14,656 nucleotides of DNA. It comes from Eubacteriales bacterium. Its GTDB lineage: Bacteria; Bacillota_A; Clostridia; Christensenellales; Aristaeellaceae. The translations under genes and the position numbers were made by a program. The number at the start of each line of letters is the position of its first letter. The stretch's first letter is position 1. Below, piece by piece: positions 8,661-14,656 of the stretch. The notes under the pieces are model-generated. The model did no database searches and had not been told where the DNA came from. It saw nothing but the letters and a program-made list of their open reading frames with translations. The stretch is taken from the NCBI GenBank assembly GCA_029974855.1, contig JARKQO010000388.1:1-14656 (forward strand), written 5' to 3'.

Positions 8661-8807
8661 ATGTCCTATGTGAATCCGGCGTTACGGGAGAAGTTTGAAT
8701 CCTTGCCCATTGAGCTGAAGAACCACATTCTGGAGCGGAATGTACGGCTGAATACGGTGAACGACCTGATTGCGGTATTGGAAACCATCGTGGCCGAGGG
8801 TGAATAG
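8661..8807 (+). CDS. Small conserved-looking protein, 48 residues
   Basis: A 48-residue open frame, MSYVNPALREKFESLPIELK to IVAEGE, beginning at ATG 8661 and ending at TAG 8805-8807. AGGGG lies seven bases before the ATG. The sequence is amphipathic and predicted mostly helical: LREKFESLPIELKNHILERN, then LNTVNDLIAVLETIVAEG, spaced like two helices, with no membrane segment and no cysteine. The codon pattern and composition look like real coding sequence. Short Firmicutes proteins of this general type exist, but I assign no function. It lies alone between the terminator at 8569 and the toxin-antitoxin promoter. A role as a regulator or partner protein is only a guess. Confidence 0.65.
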   Translation: MSYVNPALREKFESLPIELKNHILERNVRLNTVNDLIAVLETIVAEGE

Positions 8808-8863
8808 CCCTTGGTTTTCTCATATGGCTAGCCAAGTTGTCACCGTGGTGTAATGACATTGTA

Positions 8864-8892
8864 TTGACATTCCCCTGCCCTATTGCTATACT
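8864..8892 (+). promoter_or_regulatory. Promoter of the toxin-antitoxin operon with overlapping repeats
   Basis: A perfect TTGACA (8864-8869) and TATACT (8887-8892) are 17 bases apart, and TGC before the -10 makes it an extended -10 as well. TGACATT occurs twice at 8854-8860 and 8865-8871, one helical turn apart over the -35. CCCTA (8878-8882) and TAGGG (8892-8896) form a dyad over the -10. These are candidate autoregulation sites for the antitoxin. Confidence 0.82.
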
Positions 8893-8914
8893 AGGGGCAA
8901 GGAGGATGAGGAAT

Positions 8915-9235
8915 ATGGAAAACCCAAGCGTCATGAACTCTTCCAAAACCGCCACATTCCAAATGCGTATCAGCCCGGAGGTGAAAAGCCAGGCGGAAAA
9001 AATTTTCGCCAATTGCGGCATGACCCTCACCGACGCTATCAATATCTTTTTACAGCAATCCATGAACGTAGGGGGCTTGCCCTTTGTGGTGACCCAAAAC
9101 AGCCGCGACGCGCTCCGGGACCAAGCCGTCGCCCAGCTGATGCATGAGATTCAGGCAGGCCGGGATTCCGTGAAATCCGAAAGCGGCTGGGTTGGGGAAG
9201 AAGAAATGCTGGCGCGCTTTGGAGCGAACAAATGA
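8915..9235 (+). CDS. Type II antitoxin, RelB/DinJ family
   Basis: A 106-residue antitoxin. The N-terminal ribbon-helix-helix DNA-binding domain spans about residues 11-57: the strand TATFQMRIS, helix PEVKSQAEKIFANCG, then MTLTDAINIFLQQSMNVGGLPF, which is the RelB/DinJ signature. The C-terminal part (about 60-106) is polar and would wrap the toxin. It should neutralise the toxin encoded next and repress the shared promoter as a dimer. The start ATG at 8915 has AAGGAGG nine bases upstream; an in-frame ATG at 8906 is too close to that site, and ATG 8933 is a weaker alternative. Its stop overlaps the toxin start as ATGA, the usual arrangement that keeps antitoxin ahead of toxin. Confidence 0.9.
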   Translation: MENPSVMNSSKTATFQMRISPEVKSQAEKIFANCGMTLTDAINIFLQQSMNVGGLPFVVTQNSRDALRDQAVAQLMHEIQAGRDSVKSESGWVGEEEMLARFGANK

Positions 9236-9534
9236 AGCTTCGCTATACGCCCGCAGCCATATGTGACTTGGAGGAAATTGAGGGCTATATCCGGGATATG
9301 CTCCAAAACCCGGAGGCGGCGCTTCGCATCATCGCCGGAATCGCGGCGGATTGCGCCCGGCTGAAGGCCCATCCTTCTTTGGGCCCAGAGCTGGCGCAGA
9401 AACTGGGGCGGCAGGTTCCGGGCCGCTATCTGGTCAGCGGAAAATACATCGTGCTGTATGAAGTAGACGAGGCTATTTCCATCCTCCGGATTTTGGACAC
9501 CCGAACAGATATCATGCGCATTCTTTTCGGCTGA
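9232..9534 (+). CDS. Type II toxin, RelE/ParE superfamily
   Basis: A 100-residue RelE/ParE-fold toxin, normal length for the superfamily. It begins MKLRYTPAAICDLEEIEGYI, a strand followed by the first helix with the typical DLEEI. It then shows the helical hairpin, PGRYLVSGKYIVLYEVDEAISILRIL as the central beta sheet, and a C-terminal DTRTDIMRILFG. The RYLVSGKY, D/R and LF residues at the end are the family's most conserved positions. Whether it acts as a ribosome-dependent mRNA interferase (RelE/YafQ-like) or a gyrase inhibitor (ParE-like) cannot be decided from sequence alone; pairing with a RelB/DinJ antitoxin slightly favours RelE/YafQ. It overlaps the antitoxin gene by four bases and is followed by a strong terminator. 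Confidence 0.9.
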   Translation: MKLRYTPAAICDLEEIEGYIRDMLQNPEAALRIIAGIAADCARLKAHPSLGPELAQKLGRQVPGRYLVSGKYIVLYEVDEAISILRILDTRTDIMRILFG

Positions 9535-9555
9535 AGCCCTTCCGGGGCAAGTCCG

Positions 9556-9599
9556 ACACCCCCGGAAGCTCCCTAAGCGGAAGCTTCCGGGGGTGTTTT
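9556..9599 (+). terminator. Strong intrinsic terminator of the toxin-antitoxin operon
   Basis: A perfect 14-bp stem ACACCCCCGGAAGC (9556-9569) / GCTTCCGGGGGTGT (9583-9596) with a 13-base loop ends in a TTTT run. It begins about 22 bases after the toxin stop. No T-run is present on the opposite strand, so it serves the plus-strand operon. Confidence 0.85.
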
Positions 9600-9654
9600 C
9601 TACCGATACAAAGCCTTTTGCCGCAGGGCGGAAGCTTCTCCGGGGCTCCAGACC

Positions 9655-11085
9655 CTATTGATCCTGATTCTCTTCCTTGCGCTCTTCCTTGTTCTTCTCC
9701 CGGATATACCGGTCCATGGCCTTGGCGGCGTTTTTCCCAGCGCCCATGGCCAGAATCACCGTGGCGGCCCCGGTAACGGCGTCGCCCCCGGCGAACACGC
9801 CCTCCCGGCTGGTGTGCCCCTCCTCCCCGTTGGTAACCAGGCAGCCGCGCCGGTCCGCCTCCAAACCGGGGGTGGTTTTGCGCAAAAGGGGATTGGGGCT
9901 GGTGCCGATGGCCATGATCAGCGTGTCCACCTCCAGGGTGAACTCGCTGCCCTTCTTTTCCACCGGGCGGCGGCGGCCGCTGGCGTCGGGCTCTCCCAAG
10001 GTCATCTCCACGCAGCGGACCCCTGTCACCCATCCCTTTTCATCCCCCAGCACCTCCACGGGGCTGCACAGGGTTTTGAAAACCACGCCCTCCTCCTGGG
10101 CATGCTCCACTTCCTCATGCCGGGCGGGAAGCTCCTCCATGCCCCGGCGGTAGACGATGTACACCGTCTCCGCCCCCAGGCGCAGGGCCGAGCGGGCCGC
10201 ATCCATGGCCACGTTGCCGCCCCCCACCACCGCCACCCGGCGGCTTTTTTGGATGGGGGTGGCGCTGTCGGGCCGGTAGGCCTTCATCAGGTTCACCCGG
10301 GTCAAATATTCGTTAGCGCTGTACACGCCCTTCAGGCTCTCCCCGGGGATGCCCATGAAGTTGGGCAGCCCGGCTCCGCTGCCGATGAACACCGCCTCGT
10401 AGCCCATGTCAAACAGCTCGTCCACGGTGATGGTCTTGCCGATCACCGCGTTGGTGACGATCTCCACCCCCATGGCCTTCAGGGCGTCAATCTCGCTTTG
10501 CACGATGCGCTTGGGCAACCGGAACTCCGGAATGCCGTACACCAGCACCCCTCCGGCCATGTGCAGCGCCTCGAATACCGTTACCTGATAGCCCATCTTG
10601 GCCAGCTCCCCGGCGCAGGTGAGCCCGCTGGGCCCCGCGCCCACCACGGCGGCCTTGTGGCCGTTGGGGGCGGGCCTAACCGGGCTGCCCTGGCCCTGTT
10701 CCCGGTGATGGTCCGCCACATAGCGCTCCAAGCGCCCGATGCCCACGCTTTCGCCCTTGATGCCCCGCACGCACCTCAATTCGCACTGGCTTTCCTGGGG
10801 GCAGACCCGGCCGCACACCGCTGGCAAGGCCGTGGAGGCGCTGAGGACTTCGTAGGCCCCCTCCGGGTCCCCTTCCGCCACCCGGCCGATAAAGCCGGGA
10901 ATGTCAATGGCCACCGGGCAGCCGCCTACGCAGGGCTTGTGCTTGCAATCGAGGCAGCGGGCCGCTTCCTCCCGGGCCATTTCCTCGGTATAGCCCAGGG
11001 CCACCTCCGAAAAATTCCGGTTGCGGACCATGGGGTCCTGGGTGGGCATTTCTGTTTTGCGGGGGGTCATATTTCTTGGGGGCAC
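9655..11085 (-). CDS. nfnB: NfnB/GltA-like NADPH-dependent FAD iron-sulfur oxidoreductase (large subunit)
   Basis: A 476-residue flavoprotein related to the glutamate synthase small subunit. Paired with NfnA it should form the electron-bifurcating ferredoxin:NAD(P) transhydrogenase in the cytoplasm. Two 4Fe-4S ligand sets are near the N-terminus: C44-C47-C52-C56 (RCLDCKHKPCVGGC) and C91-C95-C101-C105. An FAD-binding GxGxxG segment (VVGAGPSGLTCAGELAKMG) and a second dinucleotide site (VVGGGNVAMDAARSALRLGA) follow, then a C-terminal FAD motif (GVFAGGDAVTGAATVILAMG). No glutamate synthase large subunit is nearby, which favours NfnB. The start is GTG 11085, with AAAAAGGAG ten bases upstream in the end of nfnA; ATG 11070 is the alternative but its nearest site (GAGGTG) is far. 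Third gene of the ridA-nfnA-nfnB operon. Confidence 0.92.
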   Translation of the reverse strand: MPPRNMTPRKTEMPTQDPMVRNRNFSEVALGYTEEMAREEAARCLDCKHKPCVGGCPVAIDIPGFIGRVAEGDPEGAYEVLSASTALPAVCGRVCPQESQCELRCVRGIKGESVGIGRLERYVADHHREQGQGSPVRPAPNGHKAAVVGAGPSGLTCAGELAKMGYQVTVFEALHMAGGVLVYGIPEFRLPKRIVQSEIDALKAMGVEIVTNAVIGKTITVDELFDMGYEAVFIGSGAGLPNFMGIPGESLKGVYSANEYLTRVNLMKAYRPDSATPIQKSRRVAVVGGGNVAMDAARSALRLGAETVYIVYRRGMEELPARHEEVEHAQEEGVVFKTLCSPVEVLGDEKGWVTGVRCVEMTLGEPDASGRRRPVEKKGSEFTLEVDTLIMAIGTSPNPLLRKTTPGLEADRRGCLVTNGEEGHTSREGVFAGGDAVTGAATVILAMGAGKNAAKAMDRYIREKNKEERKEENQDQ

Positions 11086-11086
11086 C

Positions 11087-11929
11087 TCAACCCAGCTCCT
11101 TTTTGAACAAATTGCAAGCTTCCTCCCGGGCGTGGGCCTCCCCTTCCCGGTAGAAGGAACTCCTGGCCAGGGCTTCGTCAAAATCCACCAGATGCCCGTC
11201 GAACTCCGGGCCGTCCACGCAGGCGAAGCGGGTCTCCCCGCCCACGGTGAGGCGGCAGCCGCCGCACATGCCCGTGCCGTCCACCATCACGGGGTTCATG
11301 CTCACCACGGTTTTCACGCCGTACTTTTCCGTTACCTTGGCCACAAACTTCATCATGATCAGCGGCCCGATGGCGATGACCTCATCGTATTGGTTTCCGG
11401 CGGTGATCAGCGCCTCCAGGGCGTTGGTGACCAGCCCCTTCTCCCCATAGCTGCCGTCGTCCGTCATGATCCTGATCTCATCGCTGATGGCCCGGAACTC
11501 CTGCTCCAGGATCACCAGGTCCTTGCTGCGGAAGCCCACCACGCAATGGACCACGCAGCCCAGGCTATGGAGCTTCTTAGCCACCGGGTAGGCGATGGCG
11601 CAGCCCACGCCGCCCCCCACTACGCAGACCTTCCTGAGACCCTCGGTCTCGCTGGGGTTGCCCAGAGGGCCCAAAAAATCCTGGATGAACTCGCCCTGCT
11701 TCAGGCTGTCCAGCTCCAGGGTGCCGCCCCCCACGATCTGGTAGATAATGGTAACGCTGCCCCGTTCCCGGTCGTAATCCGCGATGGTCAGGGGAAGGCG
11801 CTCGCTCTCCTCCTTGGCCCGCAGGATGATGAACTGCCCAGGCTCGGCCTTGCGGGCCACCAAGGGTGCGGCCACCACCATCTTCGCCACCGTGGGGTTC
11901 AAGTATTCCTTCTCCAAAATCTCGTACAT
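11087..11929 (-). CDS. nfnA: NfnA-like ferredoxin:NADP oxidoreductase small subunit
   Basis: A 280-residue FAD/NAD-binding protein with a C-terminal 2Fe-2S site, the small subunit partner of NfnB. The FAD beta-barrel occupies about residues 1-95 (GQFIILRAKEESERLPLTIAD). An NAD-binding domain follows from about 99 (VCVVGGGVGCAIAYPVAKKL) with GYGEKGLVTN-like features near 160-170. The cluster region has C222, C225 and C237 (DGTGMCGGCRLTV, then RFACVDGPEFDGHLVDF), and D217 just before is a candidate fourth ligand, as described for NfnA. The ATG at 11929 has AAAGGA about eight bases upstream; longer upstream frame is a shadow of ridA. The stop is one base from the nfnB GTG, so the pair is translationally coupled. 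Could also be called a SudB-type subunit. Confidence 0.9.
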   Translation of the reverse strand: MYEILEKEYLNPTVAKMVVAAPLVARKAEPGQFIILRAKEESERLPLTIADYDRERGSVTIIYQIVGGGTLELDSLKQGEFIQDFLGPLGNPSETEGLRKVCVVGGGVGCAIAYPVAKKLHSLGCVVHCVVGFRSKDLVILEQEFRAISDEIRIMTDDGSYGEKGLVTNALEALITAGNQYDEVIAIGPLIMMKFVAKVTEKYGVKTVVSMNPVMVDGTGMCGGCRLTVGGETRFACVDGPEFDGHLVDFDEALARSSFYREGEAHAREEACNLFKKELG

Positions 11930-11957
11930 CCGGCTTTTCCTTTCCGCCCGCCGCCGC

Positions 11958-12335
11958 TTACTGAGCGGCCGCCACGGCCTCAATTTCCACCAGGCCGCCC
12001 AAAGGCAGCGCCGCCACCTGCACGCAGCTCCGGGCGGGGTAATCACCCTGGAAATAACCCGCGTAGATCTGGTTCACGGCGGCAAAGTCCGCCAGATCCT
12101 TCAGGAAAATGGTGGTTTTGAGGATGTGGCCATAGCCCATTCCCTGGGCCGCCAGAATCGCGCCCAGGTTCTTCATGGCGCAATGGGCCTGGGCCTCAAC
12201 CCTCTCCGCCAGCTTGCCGGTTTGCACATCAATGCCCAGCTGGCCGGAGGTATAGAGAAAATCCCCGATGGCTACGGCCTGGGAGTAGGGGCCGATGGCC
12301 TTGGGGGCGCTTTCGGTATGAACAATCCGCTTCAT
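11958..12335 (-). CDS. ridA: RidA-family enamine/imine deaminase
   Basis: A 125-residue member of the RidA (YjgF/YER057c/UK114) family, a cytosolic trimer that hydrolyses reactive 2-aminoacrylate and related imines made by PLP enzymes. The family signature is intact: the start MKRIVHTESAPKAIGPYSQAV, GDFLYTSGQLG, and the C-terminal block ARSCVQVAALPLGGLVEIEAVA containing the catalytic arginine R102. The length is typical. AAGGAGG lies eight bases before the ATG at 12335. It is the first gene of an operon with nfnA, whose ATG begins 28 bases after the ridA stop. The tie to amino acid metabolism fits the lysine importer nearby, but no direct link is shown. Confidence 0.95.
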   Translation of the reverse strand: MKRIVHTESAPKAIGPYSQAVAIGDFLYTSGQLGIDVQTGKLAERVEAQAHCAMKNLGAILAAQGMGYGHILKTTIFLKDLADFAAVNQIYAGYFQGDYPARSCVQVAALPLGGLVEIEAVAAAQ

Positions 12336-12405
12336 GTTAGGTTCCTCCTTGACGTTTTCGCAGGCGGTCCCATGGACCTCCCCTGCTATCATCGATATCC
12401 TGAGC

Positions 12406-12435
12406 ATTGTATCATCCCTGGAAAAGTCTTGTAAA
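12406..12435 (-). promoter_or_regulatory. Promoter of the ridA-nfnAB operon
   Basis: On the minus strand TTTACA (12435-12430) and TACAAT (12411-12406) are 18 bases apart, and TGA just before the -10 makes it an extended -10. It leaves a leader of about 64 bases before the ridA ATG. It is divergent from the promoter of the HerA-like gene. Confidence 0.72.
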
Positions 12436-12552
12436 GCATTTTCAGGCGCTTCGGCTAGTGATATTCTTTTGACAATCCCCCAAGGCTTTGCTTGTTTACT
12501 ATCTCCATGGCAAACCAAAACCATGCCTTCCCCGGAAAAAGCCCGGAAGCCA

Positions 12553-12582
12553 TTGACGAAAACGGTTTCACCGTTGTATGAT
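12553..12582 (+). promoter_or_regulatory. Promoter of the HerA-like ATPase gene, with a dyad in the spacer
   Basis: TTGACG (12553-12558) and TATGAT (12577-12582) are 18 bases apart. The spacer holds an inverted repeat AACGG-tttca-CCGTT (12561-12575), placed where a repressor would block polymerase. A second -10 candidate, TGG-TAGAAT (12585-12593), lies just downstream. Confidence 0.6.
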
Positions 12583-12620
12583 GGTGGTAGAATATTCCAT
12601 ATCTGTAAGGAGGTTTTCAT

Positions 12621-14525
12621 ATGTTTACCAATGATACCATCTGGGTTGGCACCGGCGAAAATAAGCCGGTTTGTTTGTTGCCTCAAATGGCCAACCGCCA
12701 CGGCCTGATCGCGGGGGCCACGGGCACCGGCAAAACCGTTTCTTTGAAGGTGATGGCCGAGGGCTTCTCCGACATGGGGGTTCCCGTGTTCCTGGGGGAC
12801 ATCAAGGGGGATCTCAGCGGCATGGTAAAGCCCGGGCAGAACACCGACGCCCTCAACAGCCGCCTGATGGCCGTGGGGGTCAACGGCTTCCAATTTCAGA
12901 CTTATCCCACCATGTTTTGGGATGTGTACGGCCAGCAGGGGCACCCCATCCGCACCACCATCAGCGAGATGGGGCCGCTGCTGCTAAGCCGCATGCTGAA
13001 TTTGAACGAGGTCCAGGCCGGCGTGCTGAGTGTCCTGTTCCGGGTGGCGGACGACGAGGGCATGCTGCTGCTGGACATCAAGGACATCAAGGCCATGCTG
13101 GCCTATGTGGGGGAAAATGCCAGCCGCTATACCCTCAAGTACGGCAACATCGGCATCACCAGCGTGGGGGCCATTCAGCGGGCCCTGGCGGTGCTGGAGG
13201 ACCAGGGCGGGGACGTGTTCTTCGGGGAGCCCGCCCTGAACATTCAGGACTGGATGAAGCTGGACGAAAGCGGCCGGGGCTACATCAATATTCTGGCCTG
13301 CGACAAGCTGTTCCTGAGCCCCCTGATGTATTCCACCTTCCTGCTGTGGATGCTCAGCGAGCTGTATGAAACTTTGCCGGAGGTAGGGGACATTGCCAAG
13401 CCCCGGATGGTGTTCTTCTTTGACGAGGCCCACCTGCTGTTCAACAACTGCGGCAGGCAGCTGATGGACAAGATCGAGCAGGTGATCCGCCTGATCCGCA
13501 GCAAGGGCGTGGGCGTGTACTTCATCACCCAAAACCCCACCGACGTTCCCATGACCGTGCTGGGCCAGCTGGGCAACCGGGTGCAGCACGCGCTGCGGGC
13601 CTTCACCCCCCTGGACCAGAAGGCCGTGAAGGTGGCCGCCCAGACCTTCCGGGCCAACCCCGCCTTTGACACCGAGGAGGCCATCACCCAGCTGCAAACC
13701 GGCGAAGCTTTGATTTCCTTCCTGGACGAAAAGGGCGCGCCCAGCGTGGTGACCCGGGCCCTCATTCTGCCTCCCCAGAGCTTCATGGGGCCCATTGACG
13801 CCGATCTGCGCAAGGCCATGATAGAAACCAGCCCCTGCTACGGGCTGTACGAGGACATGGTGGACCGGGAAAGCGCCTACGAATTCCTGGCGGGTGTGGT
13901 AGCCGGCGGCAAGCCCATGGCGACTCCTGTGGCCCCGGCGGCTCCCTTTGCCGGGTTTACCCCCGCCCCCGTGGCCGCGCCGGCGGCCCCTGTGGCCCCT
14001 TCCGCCTCCTTCATGGTGATGGATCCCGCCACGGGCCAGTATATCCAAAAGCCCCTTACCGCCATGGGCATGGCCCCGGCGCCAGGCATGGCCGCCCCCG
14101 CCGCGCCGGCGGCTCCCGTTGCGCCGGCCGCCCCCTCGGTGATGCAGCAAAACGTGCTGGTGCTGGACCCCGCCACAGGCCAGTATGTGCAAAAGCAGAT
14201 GAACCTCCAGCTGGACCCCGCCACGGGCCAATATGTCCCCGTGATGAGCGAGGAGGAGCAGAAGGCCGCCGCCAAGGCCCAGAAGGAAGCCGATGCCGCC
14301 GCCCTGAAGGCTCAAAAGGAAGCGGAGAAGGCCGAGAAGGAGCGCGTTGCCGAGGAGCGCCGCCAGAAGGCCGACGCTTTGCGGGACGAGCGGGCGGAAC
14401 GGGCCCGGGCCAACGACAGCATCTTGGGCCGGGTGAAGAACACCGCCATCAGCCAGGTGACCCGCACCCTCACCAACGAGCTGACCCGGGGGCTGATGGG
14501 CACCCTTTTGGGGAAGAAGAAGTAA
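12621..14525 (+). CDS. HerA/YjgR-like (DUF853-type) ATPase with a repeat-bearing C-terminal tail
   Basis: A 634-residue protein with two parts. Residues 1 to about 425 form a FtsK-HerA superfamily ATPase like Escherichia coli YjgR: Walker A GATGTGKT at 32-39, [13 protein letters not shown] near 55-67, Walker B VFFFDEAH with D268/E269, and the sensor region [11 protein letters not shown]. About residues 433-537 are a low-complexity Pro/Ala linker carrying three DPATGQY motifs at 468, 516 and 532. The rest (about 540-605) is a highly charged Lys/Glu/Ala coiled-coil-like segment, then [30 protein letters not shown], also like the end of YjgR. The core family is annotated as helicase-like but its role is not established. 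AAGGAGG sits seven bases before the ATG. It stands alone, divergent from ridA and without NurA or restriction-type partners. Confidence 0.93.
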   Translation: MFTNDTIWVGTGENKPVCLLPQMANRHGLIAGATGTGKTVSLKVMAEGFSDMGVPVFLGDIKGDLSGMVKPGQNTDALNSRLMAVGVNGFQFQTYPTMFWDVYGQQGHPIRTTISEMGPLLLSRMLNLNEVQAGVLSVLFRVADDEGMLLLDIKDIKAMLAYVGENASRYTLKYGNIGITSVGAIQRALAVLEDQGGDVFFGEPALNIQDWMKLDESGRGYINILACDKLFLSPLMYSTFLLWMLSELYETLPEVGDIAKPRMVFFFDEAHLLFNNCGRQLMDKIEQVIRLIRSKGVGVYFITQNPTDVPMTVLGQLGNRVQHALRAFTPLDQKAVKVAAQTFRANPAFDTEEAITQLQTGEALISFLDEKGAPSVVTRALILPPQSFMGPIDADLRKAMIETSPCYGLYEDMVDRESAYEFLAGVVAGGKPMATPVAPAAPFAGFTPAPVAAPAAPVAPSASFMVMDPATGQYIQKPLTAMGMAPAPGMAAPAAPAAPVAPAAPSVMQQNVLVLDPATGQYVQKQMNLQLDPATGQYVPVMSEEEQKAAAKAQKEADAAALKAQKEAEKAEKERVAEERRQKADALRDERAERARANDSILGRVKNTAISQVTRTLTNELTRGLMGTLLGKKK

Positions 14526-14543
14526 GGAATTGGGCCTGTGTGA

Positions 14544-14600
14544 GGGAAGGGAGCCCCTTCCGGCGACGCCGGGAGGGGCTCCCTTCCCTTATTGATCCTT
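14544..14600 (+). terminator. Long hairpin, probable terminator between converging genes
   Basis: GGGAAGGGAGCCCCT (14544-14558) pairs with AGGGGCTCCCTTCCC (14574-14588), and CCGGC/GCCGG extends the stem towards the loop. About 20 bp in total. The T-rich stretch after it is broken (TTATTGATCCTTTTTC). It follows the ATPase stop by 18 bases and abuts the stop of the gene on the other strand, so it may serve both. Confidence 0.75.
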
Positions 14601-14656
14601 TTTCTTTAGCTCCTTGCGCATGCGGCCCATCTCCCCCTTGCCGCCAAACATCCGGT
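14589..14656 (-). CDS. 3' end of an unidentified gene (partial)
   Basis: On the minus strand an open frame enters from the right edge and ends at TAA (14591-14589). About 21 residues are visible, reading MFGGKGEMGRMRKELKKKDQ before the stop. It is basic, with methionine and glycine, and no domain can be judged. The stop codon abuts the long hairpin, which supports a real convergent gene end. The stretch is too short to name, and chance cannot be excluded. Confidence 0.45.
   Translation of the reverse strand, partial: RMFGGKGEMGRMRKELKKKDQ

Noticed and set aside
8825..8834. Perfect 10-bp palindrome TGGCTAGCCA
   Set aside because: It is short, isolated and lies 30 bases upstream of the -35; there is no further support for a function.
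8647..9063. Minus-strand 138-codon frame with a hydrophobic stretch
   Set aside because: It overlaps the small-protein gene, the promoter and the antitoxin gene, and has no domain or credible start.
9658..11106. Plus-strand open frame of about 480 codons opposite nfnB
   Set aside because: Its His/Ala/Gly/Pro-rich sequence is an antisense shadow; the minus strand encodes an intact iron-sulfur flavoprotein.
12334..12708. Plus-strand frame across the ridA/ATPase intergenic region
   Set aside because: It has no good ribosome binding site, crosses both divergent promoters and runs into the ATPase in another frame.
12621..14525. Defence system (HerA-DUF4297, HerA-SIR2 or HerA-NurA type) around the HerA-like ATPase
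   Set aside because: No nuclease, SIR2 or NurA-like partner is adjacent, and the core resembles housekeeping YjgR-type proteins.

Overview
The window looks like chromosomal DNA of a GC-rich anaerobic Firmicute, most likely a gut or rumen Clostridia. This is inferred from sigma70-type TTGACA/TATAAT promoters, strong AAGGAGG ribosome binding sites, an L-box lysine riboswitch with an intrinsic terminator, a Fur-family regulator directly linked to a zinc ABC transporter, and an NfnAB electron-bifurcating pair typical of anaerobes. Both substrate-binding proteins lack the lipobox cysteine usual in monoderm Firmicutes, so the taxonomic guess stays broad.

Layout. (1) 1-1760, minus strand: a zinc-uptake operon, zur > znuA > znuC (znuC runs off the left edge; a znuB permease is expected beyond it). 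The genes overlap by ATGA at both junctions. A consensus promoter carries a 27-bp inverted-repeat operator over the predicted start point, so the operon is probably repressed by its own first gene product. (2) 1790-5022, plus strand: the RNA-binding protein Tex, divergent from zur, then a secreted protein of unknown family. (3) 5073-7835, plus strand: a promoter, a complete lysine riboswitch and a terminator, then a polar amino acid ABC importer (binding protein, permease, ATPase). The riboswitch identifies lysine as the probable substrate. A 14-bp hairpin separates the binding-protein gene from the permease gene.

(4) 7849-9600, plus strand: an accessory-looking, less GC-rich stretch. It holds a GNAT acetyltransferase 13 bases behind the lysine ATPase, a possible decayed coding segment, a 48-residue small protein, and a RelB/DinJ-RelE/ParE type II toxin-antitoxin operon with its own promoter and terminator. 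(5) 9655-12435, minus strand: a ridA > nfnA > nfnB(gltA-like) operon with its own promoter, linking reactive enamine clean-up and NADPH/ferredoxin metabolism. (6) 12553-14588, plus strand: a HerA/YjgR-like ATPase, divergent from ridA, with an unusual Pro/Ala-rich tail holding three DPATGQY motifs and a charged coiled coil. It ends at a long hairpin facing the 3' end of a convergent, unidentified gene at the right edge.

No rRNA, tRNA, CRISPR array, insertion sequence or prophage gene was seen. The most informative signals are regulatory: the lysine riboswitch, the zur operator and the toxin-antitoxin promoter. The least explained proteins are the secreted protein at 4072-5022, the 48-residue protein at 8661-8807 and the tail of the HerA-like ATPase. 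No unambiguously new multi-gene system is visible.
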